Shown here in pieces: positions 19,995-28,549 of a DNA stretch of 64,000 nucleotides. Source of the stretch: Pseudomonadota bacterium (GTDB lineage: Bacteria; Pseudomonadota; Gammaproteobacteria; Xanthomonadales; Xanthomonadaceae); NCBI GenBank assembly GCA_023388355.1, contig JAEWGI010000064.1, forward strand, positions 1-64,000, written 5' to 3'. Below the pieces are notes generated by a model that did not search any database, had not been told where the DNA came from, and worked only from the letters and a program-made list of their open reading frames with translations. Position numbers and translations under genes: made by a program. The first letter of the stretch is position 1. Each line of letters opens with the position of its first letter.

Positions 19995-20045
19995 TCAGTG
20001 GCGGGGATCCGGTCGACGCGCGCGCGAGGTCATGCCCGACGCCAT
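19995..20045 (-). CDS. Candidate arginine leader peptide (12-16 residues)
   Basis: A minus-strand ORF from ATG 20045 (or ATG 20033) reads MASGMTSRARRPDPRH and stops at 19995, two bases before the GCTGGG arm of the possible antiterminator. It has four Arg codons in nine residues. A ribosome stalled on those codons would leave the GCTGGG arm free, whereas one reaching the stop would cover it; that is the geometry of classical attenuation. No clear ribosome-binding site was seen, which is the main weakness. Confidence 0.35.
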   Translation of the reverse strand: MASGMTSRARRPDPRH

Positions 20046-20142
20046 GCGGGCGGAGGTCAGGACGTCGGCGTTGGCGAGGATGTGCTGCACGGCGCGAATC
20101 GTCGCATGCCGCGCATTGCACTGCAACAGGATCAGATCGGGC

Positions 20143-20655
20143 CTAAGGGGTTTCGGCTGAAACGATCGGCGTGACCGACACCCGCACGCGCACCCGGTTG
20201 CCGGGATCGGCCGGCAATCGTGAGCGGTACTTCACCCCGCGGTGCACGTAGTCGACGTCGTAGCCGATCGGCCGGCGGAACTCGCGCTCGATCGGCACCA
20301 TCCGGCACTGGCCGCCGGCCGACGGCGCGACCTCTTCGACCCGTGGGTCGGGCGTCAGCGCGCCCTTGACCGCGCCGATCACCCGGGCGAAGCCGGTCTT
20401 GTCCTCGTCATTGTCCTCGACCGGGCTCGAGGCTTCGCAGCGTTCGACCATGCTGGTCGCGTGCAGGGTCTGGTAGACCGGCTCGGCGCGCAGCACCTGG
20501 GCGTATTCGATCCGCACGTTCTCGGGCTGCCGGGCCGGCGCGGGCTCGGGTTCCGGCTCGGCCTGGGCGATCGCATGCGGGGCACACAGCGCGCACGCGG
20601 CCACGAGCAGCATGCACGCCGGCCAGAAGACGGGGGGGCGGGGACAGCGGAACAT
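20143..20655 (-). CDS. Hypothetical exported protein
   Basis: The 170-residue product starts at the ATG at 20655 with a signal peptide (PVFWPACMLLVAACALCAPHAIAQA, cleavage likely after AIAQA). The mature part begins with a Glu/Pro repeat (AEPEPEPAPA), then IEYAQVLRAEPVYQTL and a C-terminal beta segment with RRPIGYDVDYVHRGVKYRSRLP and RVRVRVSVTPI. That C-terminal motif resembles the end of small glycine-zipper (17-kDa antigen-like) envelope proteins, but the zipper itself is not evident. Two cysteines (ERCEAS and GQCRMV) could form a disulfide. Probably periplasmic or outer-membrane associated. Confidence 0.75.
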   Translation of the reverse strand: MFRCPRPPVFWPACMLLVAACALCAPHAIAQAEPEPEPAPARQPENVRIEYAQVLRAEPVYQTLHATSMVERCEASSPVEDNDEDKTGFARVIGAVKGALTPDPRVEEVAPSAGGQCRMVPIEREFRRPIGYDVDYVHRGVKYRSRLPADPGNRVRVRVSVTPIVSAETP

Positions 20656-20810
20656 TGGCGCAAGTGTAGGCGGCGGTGCCCGGCCCCCGGCTGAATCCCG
20701 GGCCTGCGGCGGCGTTCGCAGGCCGCGGCGCACGATCGCCGGCAGCGCCGCGCGCGTGCCGTGCGGGCCGTCTCGCCCTAGAATCGACGGTTTCCCGCCG
20801 CCGCGTGCCG

Positions 20811-22187
20811 ATGTCCCTGCGACTGTTCAACAGCCTCACCCGCCAGACCGAAGCGCTCGAACCGCAGGATCCGGCCTGCCCGACCATGTACCTGTGCGGG
20901 CCGACGGTCTACAGCTACGTGCACATCGGCAATGCGCGCGGGCCGGTGGTGTTCGGGGTGCTGGCCGCCCTGCTCCGCCGCCGCCACGGCGCGCTGCGAT
21001 ATGCGCGCAACGTCACCGACGTCGACGACAAGATCAACGCCGCGGCGCGCGAACAGGGCGTACCGATCTCGACGATCACCGACCGCTTCGCCGCCGCCTA
21101 CCGCGAGGACATGGCCGCGCTGGGCGTGGAGGGGCCATTCGCGCCGGACATCGAACCGGCAGCGACCGCGCACATCCCGCAGATGGTGGAGATGATCGCC
21201 CGGCTGGTCGAATCCGGACACGCCTACGCGGCCGAGGGCCACGTGCTGTTCGCGGTCGACACCTTCCCCGGCTACGGCAAGCTCTCGCGCCGCGATCCGG
21301 ACGACATGCTGGCCGGGGCGCGGGTGGAAGTGGCGCCCTACAAGCGCAACCCGGGCGATTTCGTGCTGTGGAAGCCGTCCACCGACGAGCTGCCGGGCTG
21401 GGATTCGCCGTGGGGCCGCGGCCGGCCCGGCTGGCACATCGAATGCTCGGCGATGGCGGCCGCGCACCTGGGAGAGACCATCGACATCCACGCCGGCGGC
21501 GTCGACCTGCAGTTCCCGCACCACGAGAACGAGGTGGCGCAGAGCGAATGCGCGCACGGCGGCCGCATCTTCGCCCGCACCTGGCTGCACAACGGCATGC
21601 TCACGCTGTCGGGCGCGAAGATGTCCAAGTCGGTGGGCAACATCGCCAAGGTGCACGACCTGGTGCGCCAGCATCCGCCCGAAGCGCTGCGCTACGCGCT
21701 GCTGTCCGCGCACTACCGCCAGCCGCTGGACTGGTCGGATGCACTGATCGAGCAGGGCGTGCGCACGCTCGACCGGCTCTACGGGACGCTACGCGACCTG
21801 GGCGACGTCGAGGCGGAGCCGGCGATCCCGCAGGCGGTCGAGGATGCGCTGGACGAAGACCTGAACACGCCCGCCGCGCTGGCCGAGCTGGCGCGCATTG
21901 CCGGCGAGGCACGCAAGGCCGGAACCACGCAGGAGCGCGCTCGGCTCAAGGCCGGACTGCTGGGCGCGGGTCTGGCGCTGGGCCTGCTGCAGCAGTCGCC
22001 GCAGGCCTGGTTCGCGCGCGGCACCTCGGGCGACGACGATGCGCGCATCCAGGCGCTGGTGGAGGAGCGCACCGCAGCCAAGAAGACGCGCGATTTCGCC
22101 CGCGCCGACGCGATCCGCGACCGGCTTGCCGCCGAAGGCATCCTGCTGGAAGACACGCCGCAGGGCGTGCGCTGGAAGCGGGGGTAG
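20811..22187 (+). CDS. cysS: Cysteinyl-tRNA synthetase
   Basis: The 458-residue class I synthetase has the zinc and HIGH region [19 protein letters not shown], the zinc ligands in WHIECSAMA and the histidine cluster [12 protein letters not shown], and KMSKS in [11 protein letters not shown]. The C-terminal DALR-type helical domain follows. ATG at 20811 gives the standard N-terminus. A TAGAAT box at 20779-20784 is a possible -10. Downstream, SufE follows after a repeat block. Confidence 0.97.
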   Translation: MSLRLFNSLTRQTEALEPQDPACPTMYLCGPTVYSYVHIGNARGPVVFGVLAALLRRRHGALRYARNVTDVDDKINAAAREQGVPISTITDRFAAAYREDMAALGVEGPFAPDIEPAATAHIPQMVEMIARLVESGHAYAAEGHVLFAVDTFPGYGKLSRRDPDDMLAGARVEVAPYKRNPGDFVLWKPSTDELPGWDSPWGRGRPGWHIECSAMAAAHLGETIDIHAGGVDLQFPHHENEVAQSECAHGGRIFARTWLHNGMLTLSGAKMSKSVGNIAKVHDLVRQHPPEALRYALLSAHYRQPLDWSDALIEQGVRTLDRLYGTLRDLGDVEAEPAIPQAVEDALDEDLNTPAALAELARIAGEARKAGTTQERARLKAGLLGAGLALGLLQQSPQAWFARGTSGDDDARIQALVEERTAAKKTRDFARADAIRDRLAAEGILLEDTPQGVRWKRG

Positions 22188-22242
22188 CGGCGGCTTTCTT
22201 TTACTCCTTCCACTGCTTGCGACGGAAGGAGCAGGCACTTCT

Positions 22243-22345
22243 CCTTCCCCCGCCTGCGGGGGAAGGCCGGGATGGGGGCAGGGTCAGATCGCGGCGGGAA
22301 GCCGGCCCCCACCCCAGCCCTCCCCCGCTTCGCGGGCGAGGGAGC
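22243..22345. repeat. Hairpin repeat between cysS and sufE
   Basis: CCTTCCCCCGCCTGCGGGGGAAGG, then GCCGGGATGGGGGCAGGG, a short spacer, and the inverted GCCCCCACCCCAGCCCTCCCCCGCTTCGCGGG. Same family as 8051-8715, 18757-18869 and 24088-24419. Confidence 0.75.
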
Positions 22346-22380
22346 AAAACGCGCATTCTTTTCGCATCGACAGGAACCCC

Positions 22381-22821
22381 GTGAACGACTCCCCCTTCCC
22401 CCTCGAACCCACCGCCGCCCAGGCGCAGGCCGCGATCCGCGAGGAGTTCGCCTTCTTCGGCGACTGGTCCGAACGCTACCAGTACCTGATCGACCTCGGC
22501 CGCAAGCTGCCGCCGTTCCCCGACGCACTCAGGATCGAGGAACATCGCCTGCTCGGCTGCCAGTCGCTGGTCTGGATCGTGCCCTCGGGTGACGCCGACC
22601 GGCTCGACTTCACCGCGGCCAGCGATTCGGCCATCGTCTCGGGCCTGATCTTCCTGGCGCTGCGCGTGTACTCGGGACGCAGCGCGCGCGAGATCCTCGA
22701 CACCGACGCCAGCTACATCGCCGAGATCGGCCTGGCCAGGCACCTGTCGCCAACCCGCAGCAACGGCCTGGCCGCGCTGCTGGCCTTCATCCGCGAAGCC
22801 GCGCAGCGCGCCCTGGCGTGA
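22381..22821 (+). CDS. sufE: SufE-family cysteine desulfurase acceptor
   Basis: SufE accepts sulfane sulfur from SufS for Fe-S cluster assembly. The 146-residue protein has the core EEFAFFGDWSERYQYLIDLG, the active cysteine in EHRLLGCQSLVWIV, and the terminal SPTRSNGLAALLAFIRE. GTG start at 22381 matches the family N-terminus. It overlaps the MFS gene start as GTGA. No sufBCDS genes are in the window. Confidence 0.93.
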   Translation: MNDSPFPLEPTAAQAQAAIREEFAFFGDWSERYQYLIDLGRKLPPFPDALRIEEHRLLGCQSLVWIVPSGDADRLDFTAASDSAIVSGLIFLALRVYSGRSAREILDTDASYIAEIGLARHLSPTRSNGLAALLAFIREAAQRALA

Positions 22822-24071
22822 GCACGCGCGCAGCCGGGCGCGCCGGGGACAGCCGCGCGGCGCCGCTGCGCAACCGTGATTTCCGGCTGCTGATGGGCTT
22901 CCGGATCTTCACGATCCTGTCCTACCAGTGCGTGGCCGTAACCGTGGGCTGGCACGTCTACGAGCTCACCCGCGACCCATGGATGCTGGGGCTGATCGGG
23001 CTGGCCGAGGTGCTGCCCTATTTCTGCGTGGCGCCATTCGCCGGCTACCTGGTCGACATCCTGCCGCGGCGCCGGCTCGGCGCCTTTGCCGCCGCGTGCC
23101 TTGCGATCACGCCGCTGCTGCTGGTCGCCATCGCCGCGGGCTGGTGGACCGCCGGCGGCACCCTGGCGATCTACGCCGCGATCGCGCTCACCGGATGCGT
23201 GCGCGCCTTCCTGGGCCCGGTCTACAACGCGCTGTTCGCGCGGGTGCTGCCCCGCGACCAGTACGTGCGTGGTGCCAGCCTTGGCAGCATCGTGTTCCAG
23301 ACCGGGCTGGTGACCGGGCCGGCGGTCGGCGGCTTCCTGGTCGGCTGGGCCGGCAAGCCGGTGGCCTACGCGGTGGCGGCGGTGTTCGCGGTGTGCGCGG
23401 CGCTGGCGATGCTGCGGCTGCGGGTGGGCGAACCGGCGCCGCAGCTGCAGCGGGCACCGATCTTCTCCAGCATCGCCGAGGGCGCGCGCTTCGTGTTCGG
23501 CCACCAGGTGCTGCTGGGCGCGCTGGCGCTGGACATGTTCGCGGTGATGTTCGGCGGCGCGATCTCGCTGGCACCGGCGTTCATCAAGGAGATCCTGCAC
23601 TACGGGCCGGAAGGCCTGGGCATCCTGCGCGCGGCGCCTGCGCTGGGTGCGGTGGCCATGGGCGTGTGGCTGGCGCGGCATCCGCTGGATCGCAACGCGG
23701 GGCGCCTCCTGCTGCTGGCGGTGGTCGGCTTCGGCCTGTGCATGGTCGGCTTCGGCCTGTCCACCGCGTTCTGGCTGTCGGCCGCGTTCCTGCTGCTGTC
23801 GGGCGTATGCGACGGCGTGTCGGTCGTGGCCCGTTCGACCATCATGCAGCTGGCCACGCCGGACCACATGCGCGGCCGGGTCTCGTCGATCAACGGCCTG
23901 TTCGTGGGCTCGTCCAACGAGATCGGCGCCTTCTACGCCGGCTCGATGGCCCGCGTGCTGGGGCTGGTGCCGGCCGTGGTCCTCGGCGGCTGCGTCACCA
24001 TGGGTGTCGCCGCGGTGACCGCCTGGCGCGCCCCGAAGCTGCGCCGGCTCCACTTCCACCAGCTGAAGTAG
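22818..24071 (+). CDS. MFS transporter, EntS/MFS_3-like
   Basis: The 417-residue protein has 12 predicted membrane segments and the family pattern of siderophore-type exporters: LRNRDFRLLMGFRIFTILSY at the start, DILPRRRLG in the loop after TM2, PRDQYVRGASLGSIVFQTG, and MRGRVSSINGLFVGSSNEIG near the end. Substrate cannot be told from sequence. GTG start at 22818 overlaps sufE by four bases, so cotranslation is likely. Confidence 0.88.
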   Translation: MSTRAAGRAGDSRAAPLRNRDFRLLMGFRIFTILSYQCVAVTVGWHVYELTRDPWMLGLIGLAEVLPYFCVAPFAGYLVDILPRRRLGAFAAACLAITPLLLVAIAAGWWTAGGTLAIYAAIALTGCVRAFLGPVYNALFARVLPRDQYVRGASLGSIVFQTGLVTGPAVGGFLVGWAGKPVAYAVAAVFAVCAALAMLRLRVGEPAPQLQRAPIFSSIAEGARFVFGHQVLLGALALDMFAVMFGGAISLAPAFIKEILHYGPEGLGILRAAPALGAVAMGVWLARHPLDRNAGRLLLLAVVGFGLCMVGFGLSTAFWLSAAFLLLSGVCDGVSVVARSTIMQLATPDHMRGRVSSINGLFVGSSNEIGAFYAGSMARVLGLVPAVVLGGCVTMGVAAVTAWRAPKLRRLHFHQLK

Positions 24072-24087
24072 ACCTGCACCGGGAACG

Positions 24088-24419
24088 CCGGCGCGCTGCG
24101 CCGGGCCGGACGGGTCGGGGTTGGGCGAACCGGTTGCCGCGCCACGTCACGCGCGCCTGCGGCGCGCGCCCCCATCCCGGCCTTCCCCCGCACGCGGGGG
24201 AAGGAGTCGTGTCGGCACACCTTCCCGCCGCCCTTTGCCAACCTTCCCCCGCGCGCGGGGGAAGGAGCAGGGCAGCGGCACCTGGGTGCGTCGGCTCCCC
24301 TGGAGGCGCGGCGGGCCAGCAACCGTGCCGGGCCCGACCGGGCGCAGAGCGACCCCGACCCGCAGGCGTGGATCCGGTCCGCTGTCACGAACAGTCATCC
24401 CGCGAATGGGTGAAGAACC
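24088..24419. repeat. Third, rearranged copy of the 8051-type mosaic repeat
   Basis: GCCGGCGCGCTGCGCCGGGC, the TTGCCGCGCCAC segment, GGCGCGCGCCCCCATCCCGG and CTTCCCCCGCACGCGGGGG, then a second hairpin and TGGGTGCGTCGG...CACGAACAGTCATCCCGCG to 24419. The last 27 bases equal 8382-8408. The order of sub-blocks differs from the tandem at 8051-8715. The 24072-24457 gap contains no gene. Confidence 0.85.
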
Positions 24420-24423
24420 AAGG

Positions 24424-24449
24424 AAAAACCCCGCCGAAGCGGGGTTTTT
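24424..24449. terminator. Bidirectional intrinsic terminator
   Basis: AAAAACCCCGC (24424-24434), loop CGAA, GCGGGGTTTTT (24439-24449). It can end both the MFS/repeat transcript on the plus strand and the dksA-like gene on the minus strand, whose stop lies 9 bases away. Confidence 0.9.
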
Positions 24450-24457
24450 CGTGATGC

Positions 24458-25549
24458 TCAATCTCCCATCTGCTTCTGCAGATGCTCCCAGCGCTCCTGC
24501 GCGTCGATGGTGCGCTCGGCCTGCGGGCGGGCCTCGAGGCGGTCGAGACCGATCTCCTCGCCGGTGTCGACGCAGTAGCCGTAGTCGCCCTCGTCGACGC
24601 GGCGGATGATGCTCTCGATCTTGTTGATCAGCTTGCGGTAGCGATCGCGCGTGCGCAGCTCCAGCGCGTTCTCGGTTTCGCGGCTGGCGCGCTCGGCCTC
24701 ATCGCCGACATCGCGCACTTCGTCCTTGAGGTTCTCGATGGTCTGGCGCGATTCATCGACCAGCTCCTCGCGACGCGACAGCAGCTTCTGCCGGAAGTAC
24801 TCCAGCTGCAGCGGATTCATGTACTCCTCGTCCGCGCCGGGCCTGTAGCCGGCGGGCAGGATCGGCCGCCCGGTTTCGGGATCGGTCTCGTGCGGGACGA
24901 CCTTGAACCTGGGCTTGACCGCAGGCGTGCTGGCCTTGCTGGTCACCGCCACCGCCACCTTGCCCTGTACCCTCGGCGCGGCGGGCGCGCGCGCCACCGC
25001 TGTCGACGCGGCGGGGGCAGGCGCCGCGGCCTTCGCCGGCGCCCGCCTGGACGCGGCTGAAGGACGCGCCGGCGCGGTCCTGGCCGCGGGTGCGCTGGCC
25101 TTCTTCGCCACCGGTTTGGCGGTCTTCGCCGGCGCCGCCTTGACGGTCGCTGGCGCCTTGACCGCCTTCTTCGCCGCCGCGGCCTTCCTGGCCGGGGCCG
25201 GCTTGTTCGCCGCCGCCTTCCTGGCGGGCGCAGCCTTCTTCGCGGGCACGGCCTTCTTCGCGGGCGCAGCCTTCTTCACCGCCGCGACCTTCTTCACCGC
25301 GGCAGCCTTCTTGACCGGCGCGGCCTTCTTCACGGGGGCGGCCTTCTTCGACGCGGCAGCCTTCTTCGCCGGCGCCGCCTTCTTCACGGACGCCTTGCCG
25401 GCCGCCGCCTTGCCGGCAGCGGGCCGGGGCGCGGCCTTCTTCGCCGGAGCCTTCTTCACCGCCTTGGCGGAAGCCGACGCCTTGCCGGCGGCGGGCCTGG
25501 CCGCTTTCGCGGGCTTGACGGGCTTTTTTGCGGACTTCTTGGCGACCAC
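24458..25549 (-). CDS. dksA: DksA-family RNA polymerase regulator with a long Ala/Lys-rich N-terminal tail
   Basis: The last 110 or so residues of this 363-residue protein are DksA: LQLEYFRQKLLSRREELVDE, the coiled-coil tip RDVGDEAERASRETE, ELRTRDRYRKLINKIESIIRRV and YGYCVDTGEEIGLDRLEARP. Of the four zinc cysteines only the first remains (C-V-D-T and T-I-D-A replace the pairs), as in zinc-independent DksA2-type proteins. The tip aspartate equivalent to E. coli D74 is Glu. The first 200 residues are repeats of KKAAP-AKKAA type, like histone H1 tails, and could bind DNA or polyphosphate. GTG at 25549 has GAGGA 10 bases upstream and is preferred over TTG 25558. Confidence 0.92.
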   Translation of the reverse strand: MVAKKSAKKPVKPAKAARPAAGKASASAKAVKKAPAKKAAPRPAAGKAAAGKASVKKAAPAKKAAASKKAAPVKKAAPVKKAAAVKKVAAVKKAAPAKKAVPAKKAAPARKAAANKPAPARKAAAAKKAVKAPATVKAAPAKTAKPVAKKASAPAARTAPARPSAASRRAPAKAAAPAPAASTAVARAPAAPRVQGKVAVAVTSKASTPAVKPRFKVVPHETDPETGRPILPAGYRPGADEEYMNPLQLEYFRQKLLSRREELVDESRQTIENLKDEVRDVGDEAERASRETENALELRTRDRYRKLINKIESIIRRVDEGDYGYCVDTGEEIGLDRLEARPQAERTIDAQERWEHLQKQMGD

Positions 25550-25652
25550 TTGCTGCAATTCCTCTTTGAGTTTCCCTTGGACGGGAAAAGCGGGGTGTTA
25601 TACCCTGCCCCGGCGGTAGCAGCAACCGCGCCGGACTTTATCCGCCCCAGAC

Positions 25653-25886
25653 GTGATCGACCGCCTCCTGATAGCGCTGCTGCGCGGCTACAAGCGCCTG
25701 ATCAGCCCGCTGCTCGGCCCGCGCTGCCGCTTCGTGCCCAGTTGCTCGGAATACGCGATGGAGGCGATCTCGCGTTTCGGCGCGCTGCGTGGCGGCTGGC
25801 TGGCCCTGCGCCGAATCGGCCGCTGTCATCCCCTCCACCCCGGCGGCTTCGATCCGGTGCCGCCAAAGACCGATGGAAACGGCTGA
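25653..25886 (+). CDS. yidD: Membrane protein insertion efficiency factor YidD
   Basis: This 77-residue protein is a full-length Yid[31 protein letters not shown] and the closing [20 protein letters not shown] with the conserved cysteines. It assists YidC-dependent membrane insertion from the inner leaflet. GTG start at 25653. It ends exactly where the dihydroorotase gene begins (TGA then ATG), so the two are coupled; it is not next to rpmH-rnpA-yidC here. Confidence 0.92.
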   Translation: MIDRLLIALLRGYKRLISPLLGPRCRFVPSCSEYAMEAISRFGALRGGWLALRRIGRCHPLHPGGFDPVPPKTDGNG

Positions 25887-27233
25887 ATGTCCCCTACCCT
25901 GATCGTCAACGCCCGGCTTGTGAACGAAGGGCGCGAATTCGACGCCGACCTGCGCATCGAGGGCGACCGCATCGCCGCCATCGGCAGCAGCCTTCCAGCA
26001 CGCGCGGGCGAAACAGTGGTGGACGCGGCGGGCCGCCGCCTGCTTCCCGGGATGATCGACGACCAAGTGCACTTCCGCGAGCCCGGGATGGAACACAAGG
26101 CCGATATCGCCATCGAATCGGGCGCGGCCGTGGCCGGCGGCCTGACCAGCTTCATGGACATGCCCAACACCAGTCCGCCGACGCTCGACGACGCCGCGCT
26201 GGAGGACAAGTATGCGCGCGCGGCCGGCCGGGCGCGCGCCAACCACGGCTTCTATTTCGGCGCCAGCAACGACAATCTCGCCAACGTGCGCGGCATCGAC
26301 CCGCGCGCGACGCCCGGGCTCAAGGTGTTCATGGGCGCGTCCACCGGCAACATGCTGGTCGACAACCCCGAGACGCTCGACGCGATCTTCCGCGACACCC
26401 CGGTGCCGATCATCACCCACTGCGAGGACACGCCGACCATCGACGCGATCCTCGCCGACTACCGCGCGAAGTACGGCGACGACATCCCGGCCGCCTGCCA
26501 TCCGGACATCCGCTCGCGCGAGGCCTGCATCAAGTCCACCCGGCTGGCGCTGGAGCTGGCGCGCCGCCACGACACGCGCCTGCACGTGCTGCACATCTCC
26601 ACCGCCGACGAGCTGGCGCTGTTCGAACGCGGGCCGCTGGTGCGCGAAGACGGCAGCCGCAAACGCATCACCGCCGAGACCTGCATCCACTTCCTGCGCT
26701 TCGACCGCGCCGACTACGCGCGCCTGGGCCACCAGATCAAGTGCAACCCGGCCATCAAGGACGCTTCGGACCGCGCCGCGCTCACCCGCGCGCTGGCCGA
26801 AGACGTGATCGACGTGCTCGCCACCGACCACGCGCCGCACACCTGGGAAGAGAAGCAGCAGCCCTACGTGCGCGCGCCCAGCGGCCTGCCGCTGGTGCAG
26901 TACGCGCTGGTGGCGGCGCTCGAATGCGTGCACGAAGGCCATTTCGACACCGCGCGGGTGGTACAGAAGTTCGCCCATGCGCCGGCGCAGCTGTTCGACG
27001 TGAAGGAGCGCGGGTTCCTGCGCGAGGGCTACCACGCCGACCTGGTGCTGGTGGAAGACACGCCGTTCACCGTGCGCCGCGAAGACGTCCTGTCGAAATG
27101 CGGCTGGTCGCCGTTCGAGGGCACCAGCTTCCGCTCGCGCATCGCCTCGACCTGGGTCAACGGCAGCCTGGCCTGGGATGGAACCGCGCTGACCGGTGCG
27201 CCGCAGGGGCGGCGGCTGGAGTTCGACCGATGA
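25887..27233 (+). CDS. pyrC: Dihydroorotase (PyrC, amidohydrolase class with DDQVHFREPG)
   Basis: PyrC cyclises carbamoyl aspartate to dihydroorotate in pyrimidine synthesis. The 448-residue protein is an amidohydrolase with DDQVHFREPG at 58-67, GLKVFMGAS with the bridging lysine, PIITHCED, LHVLHIST and ATDHAPH. The first histidine of the usual H-x-H is Gln60, a variant that I know from Bacteroidetes and xanthomonad homologues. It sits between yidD and the M23 peptidase with immediate and four-base junctions. ATG at 25887. Confidence 0.9.
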   Translation: MSPTLIVNARLVNEGREFDADLRIEGDRIAAIGSSLPARAGETVVDAAGRRLLPGMIDDQVHFREPGMEHKADIAIESGAAVAGGLTSFMDMPNTSPPTLDDAALEDKYARAAGRARANHGFYFGASNDNLANVRGIDPRATPGLKVFMGASTGNMLVDNPETLDAIFRDTPVPIITHCEDTPTIDAILADYRAKYGDDIPAACHPDIRSREACIKSTRLALELARRHDTRLHVLHISTADELALFERGPLVREDGSRKRITAETCIHFLRFDRADYARLGHQIKCNPAIKDASDRAALTRALAEDVIDVLATDHAPHTWEEKQQPYVRAPSGLPLVQYALVAALECVHEGHFDTARVVQKFAHAPAQLFDVKERGFLREGYHADLVLVEDTPFTVRREDVLSKCGWSPFEGTSFRSRIASTWVNGSLAWDGTALTGAPQGRRLEFDR

Positions 27234-28108
27234 GGTCGGCCACCGCGCGGACCGCGCGGACCGCAGTTGCGGCGCTGGGGCTGGCCGTCGCGGCGCTGAC
27301 GTCGCTGCCGTCGGCAGCGGCCGAAGGCGTAGCGACCGCGGCCACGGCGACCGACGAGCGCATCGTATTCCCCAGCGGCGTCACGCAGGGCGCGCTGGTG
27401 CTGGGCAAGGTGCCGCCGGGCAGTGTCGTCACCCACGCCGGCCGCACCCTGCGCACCACCGGATACGGCACCGTTGTGTTCGGCGTGGGCCGCGATGCCA
27501 CCGGCCCGCTGCTGGTCGCGGTGGAGCGCCCGGACGGCAGCAGCGAGCAGGTGCGCATCGCGGTAAGCGCGCGCGACTGGCCGCTGCAGCGCGTGAACGG
27601 GGTGCCGCGAAAGACGGTCAATCCGCCGCGCGCGGTGGCCGAGCGCATCCGCGAGGAGCAGGCACGGGTGGCCGAGGCCAGGCTGCGCGACGATCCGCGC
27701 ACCGACTTCGCCCGGCCCTTCCTGCGTCCGGTGGAGGGCCGCGTCAGCGGCCGTTTCGGTCGCGCCCGCGTCTACAACGGCAAGCCGGGTTCGCCGCATT
27801 CGGGCATGGACATCGCCGCGCCGACAGGCACTCCCGTACGCGCGCCCGCGGCCGGCATCGTGACCTTCGCCGATCCCGACCTGTACCTCACCGGCGGCAC
27901 CGTGCTGGTCGATCATGGCCACGGCATCAGCAGCAACTTCCTGCACCTGTCGCGGATCGACGTGGCGGTGGGCGACCGGGTGGAACAGGGGCAGGTGATC
28001 GCGGCGGTGGGATCGACCGGGCGCTCGACGGGGCCGCATTTGCATTGGGGGATGAGCTGGTTCGACGTCCGGATCGATCCGCAGCTGGTGCTGGAGCGCG
28101 GCAACTGA
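27230..28108 (+). CDS. M23 (LytM-type) peptidase, exported
   Basis: The 292-residue protein has a signal peptide (AALGLAVAALTSLPSAAA), a beta-rich middle (residues 45-115) and a C-terminal LytM domain with SPHSGMDIAAPTGTPV, GTVLVDHGHGISSNFLHLS, and GPHLHWGM, giving the H-x(n)-D and H-x-H zinc ligands. It should cut peptidoglycan cross-bridges in the periplasm, or act as an activator if inactive; all ligands appear present. ATG at 27230 overlaps the pyrC stop as ATGA. A 37-base piece of its 3' end is repeated at 28189. Confidence 0.92.
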   Translation: MRSATARTARTAVAALGLAVAALTSLPSAAAEGVATAATATDERIVFPSGVTQGALVLGKVPPGSVVTHAGRTLRTTGYGTVVFGVGRDATGPLLVAVERPDGSSEQVRIAVSARDWPLQRVNGVPRKTVNPPRAVAERIREEQARVAEARLRDDPRTDFARPFLRPVEGRVSGRFGRARVYNGKPGSPHSGMDIAAPTGTPVRAPAAGIVTFADPDLYLTGGTVLVDHGHGISSNFLHLSRIDVAVGDRVEQGQVIAAVGSTGRSTGPHLHWGMSWFDVRIDPQLVLERGN

Positions 28109-28188
28109 GGGTGGTCCTGGCTGTTCGCCTTTCGTGGCGCGTGGCGACGCGTTCTTCGGCGTTGCAACCTTGGGTGCGATTGGCGCGG

Positions 28189-28225
28189 TTCGACGTCCGG
28201 ATCGATCCGCAACTGGTGCTTGAGC
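28189..28225 (+). repeat. Duplicated 3' fragment of the M23 peptidase gene
   Basis: Bases 28189-28225 match 28061-28097 with two substitutions (the codons for FDVRIDPQLVLE). The copy is 128 bases downstream, outside any gene, and is followed at once by the inverted repeat units. It may be the trace of a slipped or recombined duplication that brought in the repeat. Confidence 0.75.
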
Positions 28226-28272
28226 AGCGCAAGGAGCCCTCCCTTGAAGGGGAGGGAGAAAAAGCGGCGTCG

Positions 28273-28525
28273 AGCCCTCCCCTTCAAGGGGAGGGTTGGG
28301 TGGGGATGGTGTGGATCGACGGAATCCTTCCAGCTCCTGCCTGCCTGCACTGGACACCATCCCCACCCCGGCCCTCCCCTTGAAGGGGAGGGAGAAAAGC
28401 GGCGACGAGCCCTCCCCTTCAAGGGGAGGGTTGGGTGGGGATGGTGTGGATCGACGGAATCCTTCCCGCGCCTGCCTGCACTGGACACCATCCCCACCCC
28501 GGCCCTCCCCTTGAAGGGGAGGGAG
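28273..28525. repeat. Two tandem copies of a 136-base palindromic unit
   Basis: Each unit starts CCCTCCCCTTCAAGGGGAGGG-TTGGGTGGGGATGGTGT and ends with the inverted ACACCATCCCCACCCC-GGCCCTCCCCTTGAAGGGGAGGG; the copies begin near 28273 and 28409. A related half-unit precedes them at 28238-28256. The gap 28109-28549 has no gene. Each unit can fold into a very long hairpin; the central 30 bases differ a little between copies. Confidence 0.85.
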
Positions 28526-28549
28526 AAAGCAGCGGCGCTGGTCCTGGAA

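Noticed and set aside
19924..20121. A 65-codon minus-strand ORF before argF'
   Set aside because: It starts with GTG, runs through the terminator hairpin and has no ribosome site; the shorter Arg-rich ORF in another frame is the better candidate.
28273..28525. Possible CRISPR array
   Set aside because: Only two large palindromic units with no regular short spacers and no cas genes.
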